From: Trichomonas tenax
Lineage: Eukaryota; Parabasalia; Trichomonadida; Trichomonadidae
DNA length: 10,553 nt
Reading direction: 5' to 3'
Assembly: GCA_023091735.1 (NCBI GenBank)
Contig: JALKBU010001477.1
Span: 1-10,553 of the forward strand
The position numbers and the translations under genes are program-made. Each line of letters begins with the position of its first letter. Within the stretch, counting starts at the first letter, position 1. The notes under the pieces are model-generated. The model saw nothing but the letters and a program-made list of their open reading frames with translations, was not told the DNA's origin and did no database searches. This document shows, piece by piece, positions 5,552-10,553 of the stretch.

Positions 5552-8317
5552 CTAACTTTCTTTTTCCTCCTCGAAAAGGATTCTATAGAAATCTGAAACA
5601 GCCCAGTGAACTCGCTTGCGTCCTCTCTTGACGAATAATTCTTTGGCAATTTCTTTTGTAACAATCTTTTCTCTTAATTCATTCAAGAAGCACTCGAACT
5701 CATCATCAGCGTCATTTGCTTTGATTGGAGTTTGCAATGGACTTGTTATATTCTCAACTCTTGTTGGTGTCATTGGAATGGACTGTGAAGATATTGAAAG
5801 TTGTGTTTGTGAAGGTTCTGATTGCGAAGGTTTCTGTGGATCAGGTTCGATGTTAGCAATGAGATGATTTGCGATCGATAAAGGCTTAATGACTCTCTCG
5901 AGATCGAAGATATTGTCGAATTGGAACTCTTTCTTTACTTTAACGACTTTAGGTGGTTCAACATTGTCGAATGTGAATTCTGTGATTTCATGATGATCGA
6001 ATGAGTCAATGCCTGTATCAGATTCGATTGGAACAGCAACATCATCAGTTTCAAACTCCTCAGAAGTGCTTTCTTCATCATCAGATGAATTCTCAGACAC
6101 TCTTTTAGCATCAATTTTTTGAGATTTTGTGATTTCTATTTCAGGAGCGTTCGATGATATATCTATTGTTTGGATGTGTTTAAATTTCTCTTCGGGAATC
6201 GAGATGGTGGTTGAAGGTTTCGTGATTGATTCTTGTTGAGATCTGACTTTAGGAGGCCTTCCTCTCTTAGCATGAGCAGGCGCTGGAGATCGATCGTAGT
6301 TGAAATCATTGTTCTGTGCATTGGAAACCTTAAGTTTGAATTTTTTAATTACACCATCGAGTGCTTCTGTTCTTGTCAGTAATCTCGAGATTTTCATTGA
6401 ATCGAACTGGGATCTGTCAATAAAAACAAAATCTTCGTAATTCGCCATCGATTGCTTCAATCCTCTCACTGAATTTTTCTCAACATGCGTTATCTTTGCG
6501 CAAATGAAGCCAATGAATTGAGAAAGAAGAGGTAATGGAGGCTTCTTCAGGCGAACGAAGTTGTAGACCTGCTGTAAGAATTGAATTGGCACTACAGCAA
6601 CCTGATTTTCTTTGCTTGTTGAAACGACAATTCCTGGATTGATATCAGGCTGCATCATCGTTTGTGATACTTCCTTGAGTTCATTGAAATGAGGCATTAA
6701 GTCTGCCATGTCATCGGGAATGCTGAGATGCATTACTGAATCGTCGACGACTTGTTTTTCTCTTCCTTTGACTAAAACTTTGAACTCGTTAAGAGTGATC
6801 CAAGGCCATTTCTTGGCGATCTTTGAGAAGACGTTCTTACTTTTCTTGCTGTGGATTTCGTGAATGAGAGTTTTGATGTCTTTGACTTGCCTTGAATAAA
6901 GCAACAAAGTTATATTGCTTGGTGGCAAGCTTCTGCTATAAATCAATAGATTTTCAGGAATTGTCATTGGGTTTTGTCTCCAAATCTGAATCTTCCTGAA
7001 CTCCAAATAATCAATTCTCAACATCTTCTTTCTGTATTTGTTGAATGATATAACTGATGGTTTGTGACGCTTAATGAATGAAACTAAGTCATCATAGTTT
7101 TCGTCCGCAAATCCAAATATAGAAAGTGTACTGTCGTTCAAAGGAATTGACTCTGGATCTAAAGAATTCAAAAACTCATCATAATGAAGCGGCAATTCTT
7201 CAAGAGAAGTGATGTTTGGACTATATGATGCAGGATAATCTTCAATATCACTTGAATAGTCTTTTGATATATCACTCTCTGAATTATCTGCATTAACGCT
7301 CTCAAACCTTTCATGTTTCTCTTTTGCCTTTCTTTCATCGAGTCTTTTTTGTGCTTCCGCCTTCATTTGATTCCTAACTTCATAGAGAAGCTTTACCTCG
7401 TTGATTGACAGCGTTGGCCATCCTTTTGAGATCTCTTTCATGACTTCGTTAACGGGAAGATAACATTTATAAATTTGATCGAGTAAATACTGTGTAGGAA
7501 TGGTATTTAGGAATAAAATGACTTGACGGTTGTCCTCAGGAAGGTTGTTGTAGTAATCCAAGAAGTACTGAGGAACTTTGTCTTTATTTACTCGGAATTT
7601 TTGAATTTCTTTAAATTCATCGGACGCAATCGTAACTAACTGAGTTTTGTACTTAAGGAACACCATTTGAGTCATTCTTAGTTCTTTTACCGCTTTTACA
7701 AATTCAGAATAGTCCGAATCTGAATATCCGAATACAAAATAGTGAGCAAATATTAATTTTGATATAGGCAAACTTGCCAAATAATCATCGTAAGGTGGTT
7801 TAAGTGATGAAAATAACGCCAAGACTTCATTAGAAGGTTTCTCTTTTTTTTTCCTGCCACGCTTTGATTTTTCAATAATATTGTGACTGTTTTGCGATAC
7901 TTCTGGCTTTTGCGAGAATAATCTATTAGCTAGAAGCGTCTGAGCTCGTTGAAGATCGTTATCTGCAATTAATAACGCGTTTTCGGCTTGTATTTTAGAA
8001 TATCCGAGGTTTAGTAGATACTTTACCTTTGAGTCTTCTGGTTCTGTTGTTTGTTTGAGCAGTTCGTTATTTTCAAGTTTTTGCGGCGATATAAAGCACC
8101 CCCAGTTACTTTCGGCGGAACAATTGCTGATGTTTTCGCTATTTTCCATAATTTTGCTGTCGCATTTTATCACTATGCTTTCAATTGCTATTTTAGCAAA
8201 ATTCGAAATCGTTTTTTTGAGATCTAATATTTTTTCGTTGTTAGAAGCCGATATCTTCATGTCAGCGTATTCGGAGTCGGGGAAATGGATGCATATAACG
8301 TCTGTTTCCCCACTCAT
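5552..8317 (-). CDS. UBL-UBA protein with duplicated unknown module and AT-hooks (921 aa), paralogue B
   Basis: Domains in order: residues 4-78, a ubiquitin-like fold (VICIHFPDSEYADMKISASN...ILDLKKTISNFAKI), more divergent than in the paralogue and without a C-terminal GG; 96-133, UBA with the classic LNLGYSKIQAENAL; 152-157, KRGRKK, AT-hook-like; 174-318, module copy 1 (PPYDDY...EISKGWPTLSINEVKLLYEVR); 376-520, module copy 2 (LHYDEF...KIAKKWPWITLNEFKVLVKGR); 535-664, the second shared globular domain; 684-690, KRGRPPK, a canonical AT-hook; 740-765, Ser/Asp/Glu-rich; 872-921, the C-terminal unit with RVHWAVSDFYRILF preceded by KRGRKR. Likely nuclear and DNA-associated. The ATG at 8317 is preferred over the in-frame ATG at 8458, because the 38-nt-spaced Inr lies between them and the extra 47 residues have no counterpart in the paralogue. 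The stop is TAG. Confidence 0.9.
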   Translation of the reverse strand: MSGETDVICIHFPDSEYADMKISASNNEKILDLKKTISNFAKIAIESIVIKCDSKIMENSENISNCSAESNWGCFISPQKLENNELLKQTTEPEDSKVKYLLNLGYSKIQAENALLIADNDLQRAQTLLANRLFSQKPEVSQNSHNIIEKSKRGRKKKEKPSNEVLALFSSLKPPYDDYLASLPISKLIFAHYFVFGYSDSDYSEFVKAVKELRMTQMVFLKYKTQLVTIASDEFKEIQKFRVNKDKVPQYFLDYYNNLPEDNRQVILFLNTIPTQYLLDQIYKCYLPVNEVMKEISKGWPTLSINEVKLLYEVRNQMKAEAQKRLDERKAKEKHERFESVNADNSESDISKDYSSDIEDYPASYSPNITSLEELPLHYDEFLNSLDPESIPLNDSTLSIFGFADENYDDLVSFIKRHKPSVISFNKYRKKMLRIDYLEFRKIQIWRQNPMTIPENLLIYSRSLPPSNITLLLYSRQVKDIKTLIHEIHSKKSKNVFSKIAKKWPWITLNEFKVLVKGREKQVVDDSVMHLSIPDDMADLMPHFNELKEVSQTMMQPDINPGIVVSTSKENQVAVVPIQFLQQVYNFVRLKKPPLPLLSQFIGFICAKITHVEKNSVRGLKQSMANYEDFVFIDRSQFDSMKISRLLTRTEALDGVIKKFKLKVSNAQNNDFNYDRSPAPAHAKRGRPPKVRSQQESITKPSTTISIPEEKFKHIQTIDISSNAPEIEITKSQKIDAKRVSENSSDDEESTSEEFETDDVAVPIESDTGIDSFDHHEITEFTFDNVEPPKVVKVKKEFQFDNIFDLERVIKPLSIANHLIANIEPDPQKPSQSEPSQTQLSISSQSIPMTPTRVENITSPLQTPIKANDADDEFECFLNELREKIVTKEIAKELFVKRGRKRVHWAVSDFYRILFEEEKES

Positions 8318-8352
8318 TTTTATACTTTTGTGTTGAGATTTTATTAAAGAAA

Positions 8353-8357
8353 AGTGA
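8353..8357 (-). promoter_or_regulatory. Putative Initiator TCACT of paralogue B
   Basis: On the minus strand, GTCACTTTT (8350-8358) puts the Inr A at 8355, 38 nt before the ATG at 8317. Sequence and spacing are identical to paralogue A. Because it lies downstream of the earlier in-frame ATG at 8458, it argues that the longer N-terminus is not translated. Confidence 0.65.
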
Positions 8358-8502
8358 CAAATAATCATTTTTCTCCCAAAAATGCTATAGATTGGAAAAT
8401 AGATTAAATCGCATCTTTTTGTAGCGCGACGTCCTGTTTTTGTTGTTTTAAACATCATATTTCGTGATAGAAAGCTTTGTTATTCGATTTTTTTCCATTA
8501 AA

Positions 8503-8529
8503 AATCATATCTTTCATGATAATATGATT
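8503..8529. promoter_or_regulatory. Inverted repeat upstream of paralogue B
   Basis: The arms AATCATAT (8503-8510) and ATATGATT (8522-8529) are perfectly complementary around an 11-nt spacer that itself contains TCATGA. The site is about 150-175 bp upstream of the Inr. The arm motif resembles the inverted repeat at 134-151 upstream of the coiled-coil gene. A regulatory role is conjecture. Confidence 0.2.
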
Positions 8530-9070
8530 CCTAATTTCATTTATTTTCATTATCAAAGCAAAATCGATCAAAACTCGTATTAAAATTCCGAAGGACAACA
8601 GCACCAGCGACTATAAGCAGCAAAACAACAAATTAAAACCAAAATTGAAAATATCTACGATAATATGTTACACTCACTTAAGAATTATCTTACCTCTGTC
8701 CTACTATAGCATGGCTTATTTACTAAATGCCTAAAATACCAGTCTATTAAGAAAATTTGAATCAAAATATTTTATTTTTGGTTGATTTACGTTTCTCGAT
8801 TCATAAAAATTGTGTATTGAGTCTGTATAATCATATACAAATTCCAAATTTTGATTTTATTTATGTTAATTTTTAATCGAATAGATATCAACAATAAATC
8901 AGATATTTTTATGTAAAATGTTAAATGCTTCGTTGTTAATATAATCACAATGTTGTGATTCTTTATATCATTGTCGATAATTGTAGAACACAAACTTTTC
9001 AACAGCAACAAAAACGTAACTTCGCTCTCAAAAATATGGATAAGGATTTGATTTTGAGCAATATGTTTGT

Positions 9071-9086
9071 ATGGATATAATATTAT
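9071..9086 (+). repeat. 16-bp direct repeat, left of the TIR element
   Basis: ATGGATATAATATTAT occurs here, 6 bp outside the left terminal inverted repeat, and again at 9694-9709, 5 bp outside the right one, in the same orientation. It does not abut the element, so it is not a simple target-site duplication. Confidence 0.7.
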
Positions 9087-9092
9087 TGTCAT

Positions 9093-9136
9093 GTACCGAA
9101 AGTTGTCACAAAAAGTGATATTATCTGACATGTAAA
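9093..9136 (+). repeat. Left terminal inverted repeat
   Basis: It begins GTACCGAAAGTTGTCAC and pairs with 9644-9688: one single-base gap and three mismatches over 45 aligned positions. The submotif AAAGTTGTCA (9099-9108) recurs just inside at 9134-9143, and a weaker form (AAAGTCGTAT) at 9189-9198, giving possible subterminal binding sites. Confidence 0.85.
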
Positions 9137-9278
9137 GTTGTCAGAATCCCTAGTTTTATGTGTCATAATATTAATATTTTTGACATATAAAGTCGTATAA
9201 TCATTATGTATTAGTTTTTATTTCAAAATCGCGTCTTACGGGAAGAACTGGGGACTACATTGACACAGGTACCACGCG

Positions 9279-9437
9279 TTAGTAGCTAAACTCACAGATC
9301 TTCCTTTCATACGCCATCATTAAGAAATCAAAGATTTCCACTTCAAAATGCCTCTGAAGAGCAAAATTAAATGCTTGATTGGGACTTGTAGCCAAGGTGC
9401 TAGCAATCCGGTCCAGTCCACAGTTCTTCCTTTCAGA
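9279..9437 (-). pseudogene. Captured protein-coding fragment, minus copy
   Basis: Read on the minus strand from the hairpin arm, the frame encodes SERKNCGLDRIASTLATSPN, then QAFNFALQRHFEVEIFDFLM and MAYERKICEFSY, then TAA. The ERKxC motif occurs twice, about 42 residues apart, hinting at a repeated unit. The ALQRHFEVEIFDFL part faintly resembles the second helix of an ankyrin repeat. The plus-strand copy at 9480-9575 encodes the same peptide core, so this was probably real coding sequence once. The frame has no credible start here. The parent gene is unknown. Confidence 0.5.
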
Positions 9438-9545
9438 AGCATTCTGTAAAGTAAATCGCTGATTATTTCGAAGATCGAGTCTGAAAGAAAGAACTGTGGA
9501 CTGGATTGCATTTTGGCTACCAGTGCCAATCAAGCATTTAATTTT
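9363..9545. repeat. Internal inverted repeat (hairpin arms 9363-9437 and 9480-9545)
   Basis: The left arm (75 bp) and the right arm (66 bp) are reverse complements with few substitutions. The 9-base length difference comes from gaps of 4 and 5 bases. The loop is 42 nt (9438-9479). Shared segments include AAAATTAAATGCTTGATTGG and AGTCCACAGTTCTT. Weaker related pieces lie at 9241-9265 and 9289-9312, so the interior may hold further, older copies. Confidence 0.85.
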
Positions 9546-9575
9546 TCTTTTCAAAGTAAATTTAAACAAATATAG
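9480..9575 (+). pseudogene. Captured protein-coding fragment, plus copy
   Basis: In this orientation the frame reads SERKNCGLDCILATSANQAF and NFSFQSKFKQI, then TAG. It aligns residue by residue with the minus copy: ERKNCGLD, LATS-x-NQAFNF and Q-x-x-F are shared. The net length difference of 9 bases removes exactly three codons. The copy then diverges and stops. It is not a functional gene here. Confidence 0.5.
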
Positions 9576-9643
9576 GATATCATTCTTCCAATAATCATTT
9601 ATAATCACATGCCACGTAAGTATTTATTTGTCAAATATATATA

Positions 9644-9688
9644 TTTACATATCAGATACTGTCACTTTTTCGTGACAACTTTCGGTAC
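9644..9688 (-). repeat. Right terminal inverted repeat
   Basis: This is the reverse complement of the left terminus, with one extra G after GTTGTCAC. The high identity between the ends suggests fairly recent activity or conservation by transposition. Confidence 0.85.
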
Positions 9689-9693
9689 GCAAC

Positions 9694-9709
9694 ATGGATA
9701 TAATATTAT
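9694..9709 (+). repeat. 16-bp direct repeat, right of the TIR element
   Basis: This is an exact second copy of ATGGATATAATATTAT (first copy 9071-9086), separated from the right TIR by CGCAA. Confidence 0.7.
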
Positions 9710-9757
9710 ATGTGCTAGAGAATGTATTTAATAGATTAAAATCCAGAAATATTCACT

Positions 9758-9762
9758 TCACA
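9758..9762 (+). promoter_or_regulatory. Orphan Initiator-like TCACA
   Basis: The context CTTCACAATCAAAAT resembles that of the coiled-coil gene's Inr (CTTCACAATAC...ATCAAAAT). An ATG at 9797 follows 37 nt after the A at 9760, the spacing seen for the real genes. The reading frame stops after 11 codons (MGHSTQIRTTQ), so this may be a decayed promoter and 5' end, or chance. Confidence 0.2.
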
Positions 9763-9972
9763 ATCAAAATAACGTTTTTTCAAAACTACTTACAAGATGG
9801 GCCATTCTACTCAAATACGAACTACCCAGTAGTAGTATTTTAATGTGGTAAAGTTATAGAAAGAATTTGTTGAATATATATATAGAATGAGAAAATTTGA
9901 TTTTTCGAGATTTATTAGTAATAATAAATGTGAAAGCAACCAACTATACATAAATGACCTTGTTCACGGAAT

Positions 9973-10362
9973 TCAATGTTTACGCTTGCAGTTGCAGTGC
10001 AAGTGCCTACTGCAGAAATCACGATGATATGTCGACTCCCAGGCCTCATTTTTAGATGGAGCATCTGTCAAAGAGCGCGTTTTAACGCCGCTTCCTATTT
10101 CATCTTCTTCATCAAATTTATTAGTTAATTGTGTAACAGAGACACCGAATCCATTCTTGTTGCAGTAGTCTCTGCGGTATGTTGTATCCCAGAGCGGGTT
10201 AATGATCAAAGAAGTTGACATGCCATTCGAATTTCCGTCAAATCCTGGGAATTCTCTCGTTTTAATCGTTCCCTGTGGCTCAGTTGTGAACATTGTCGAC
10301 ATTGACATATGAGTTTTGAGTGAGTTCATTTCCATGGTGAAGAATCTCGTTGCTTTACTCAT
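9973..10362 (-). CDS. Small protein with duplicated W-x-x-T-Y-x-R-D-(Y/F)-C motif (129 aa)
   Basis: Starting at the ATG at 10362, the product begins MSKATRFFTMEMNSLKTHMS and ends in a Cys/His/Lys-rich tail, HLHCNCKRKH. Two copies of one motif sit 50 residues apart: WDTTYRRDYC at 58-67 and WESTYHRDFC at 108-117. Short repeated aromatic-basic motifs of this style occur in ciliary microtubule-associated and microtubule-inner proteins, so a flagellar or cytoskeletal role is possible, but I cannot name a family. No signal peptide or membrane segment is seen. The frame stays open for 61 more codons upstream (to TAA at 10546-10548) without any ATG, and no Inr sits at the 35-38 nt distance. A TTCACC lies just before the later in-frame ATG at 10335, which is an alternative start. 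The stop is TGA. Confidence 0.7.
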   Translation of the reverse strand: MSKATRFFTMEMNSLKTHMSMSTMFTTEPQGTIKTREFPGFDGNSNGMSTSLIINPLWDTTYRRDYCNKNGFGVSVTQLTNKFDEEDEIGSGVKTRSLTDAPSKNEAWESTYHRDFCSRHLHCNCKRKH

Positions 10363-10553
10363 TTTTTGTAAATTGTTTTTGTAAAAAAAATTTATGTGCT
10401 TTAAGAAGGCTCCACTTTTTTTCTCGTTGACCTTTTTGAGTTTTGCGATTTTGAACGAGTAAACCACATTACTGGATGAATCTGATGAAACATTTACGTT
10501 CTTTTTGGGGGTGCTGATTCTAGTGGTGCAATTTGTTTCATGATCTTAACAAG
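10363..10553. other. Upstream region of the small motif-repeat gene, to window end
   Basis: The frame of the gene is open through most of this stretch without an ATG. A plus-strand ATG at 10540 opens a frame that runs off the window after four codons, so a divergent gene to the right cannot be excluded. No clear Inr was found. Confidence 0.35.

Larger units (their letters stand above)
8359..9092. other. Upstream region of paralogue B, 734 bp, no gene recognised
   Basis: This is AT-rich sequence between paralogue B and the TIR element. A minus-strand open frame at 8787-9131 (114 codons) begins inside the terminal inverted repeat. Its product is dominated by Ile, Asn, Leu and Lys, as expected from untranslated AT-rich DNA. 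A plus-strand open stretch from 8529 to 8732 has no usable ATG at its beginning. I see no convincing gene. Confidence 0.5.
9093..9688. mobile_element. Non-autonomous DNA transposon (MITE/Pack-type), 596 bp with TIRs
   Basis: The two ends are long inverted repeats (9093-9136 and 9644-9688), matching at 41 of 45 aligned positions with one gap. Each terminus reads GTACCGAAAGTTGTCAC inward. A TA at 9094-9095 and at 9686-9687 could be a Tc1/mariner-type TA target duplication, which would leave 590 bp of element starting CCGAAAG. No transposase is encoded, so the element would depend on one supplied elsewhere. The interior carries two head-to-head copies of a protein-coding fragment that form a large imperfect hairpin, as in elements that capture host sequence. 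Family assignment rests only on the TIRs and the TA. Confidence 0.75.

Noticed and set aside
8680..8700. ATCTTACCTCTG, similar to the 5' end of U1 snRNA
   Set aside because: There is no downstream stem-loop or Sm-site arrangement that I could recognise; one short match is not enough.
8787..9131. 114-codon minus-strand ORF upstream of paralogue B
   Set aside because: It starts inside the transposon TIR, is dominated by Ile/Asn/Leu/Lys and shows no domain; this is typical of AT-rich non-coding DNA.
10363..10467. Start of the small motif-repeat gene at a GTG at 10467
   Set aside because: GTG starts are not expected in a eukaryotic nuclear gene; the first ATG in frame is at 10362.

Overview
The window looks like nuclear DNA of a compact, AT-rich, intron-poor protist, most likely a parabasalid (Trichomonas/Tritrichomonas-like). 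The reasons are uninterrupted long ORFs; TAA, TAG and TGA all used as stops (standard code); low-complexity coiled-coil and disordered proteins; and TCA(C)(T/A) Initiator-like (Inr) elements 35-38 nt upstream of the chosen ATGs. There are no bacterial features (no Shine-Dalgarno sites, no operons). The lineage is inferred from style, not from a marker gene.

Layout, left to right: (1) 1-255, a degenerate repeat copy and the promoter of gene 1. (2) 256-1449 (+), a 397-aa coiled-coil protein. (3) 1450-2379, a convergent intergenic region holding a second copy of the same repeat and a 54-aa chromodomain-like ORF on the minus strand. (4) 2380-4935 (-) and 5552-8317 (-), two large tandem paralogues (851 and 921 aa). 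They share one architecture: an N-terminal ubiquitin-like (UBL) fold, a UBA domain, a module of about 145 residues that I do not recognise (one copy in the first, two in the second), a second shared globular domain, a disordered tail with AT-hook-like basic motifs, and a conserved C-terminal helix pair with W-A-x-x-D-F-Y-x-x-L-F. Both have the identical string GTCACTTTT with its Inr A exactly 38 nt from the ATG. (5) 9093-9688, a 596-bp element with 44-45 bp terminal inverted repeats, which carries opposed broken copies of one protein-coding fragment. It is best read as a non-autonomous DNA transposon (MITE/Pack-type). (6) 9973-10362 (-), a small protein with a duplicated W-x-x-T-Y-x-R-D-(Y/F)-C motif.

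The most notable content is the tandem UBL-UBA-AT-hook pair. The combination suggests a nuclear, chromatin-linked reader or shuttle for ubiquitin signals, with the unknown modules as the novel part. Function is inferred from architecture only. No tRNA, rRNA, snRNA, CRISPR or bacterial-type element was recognised.
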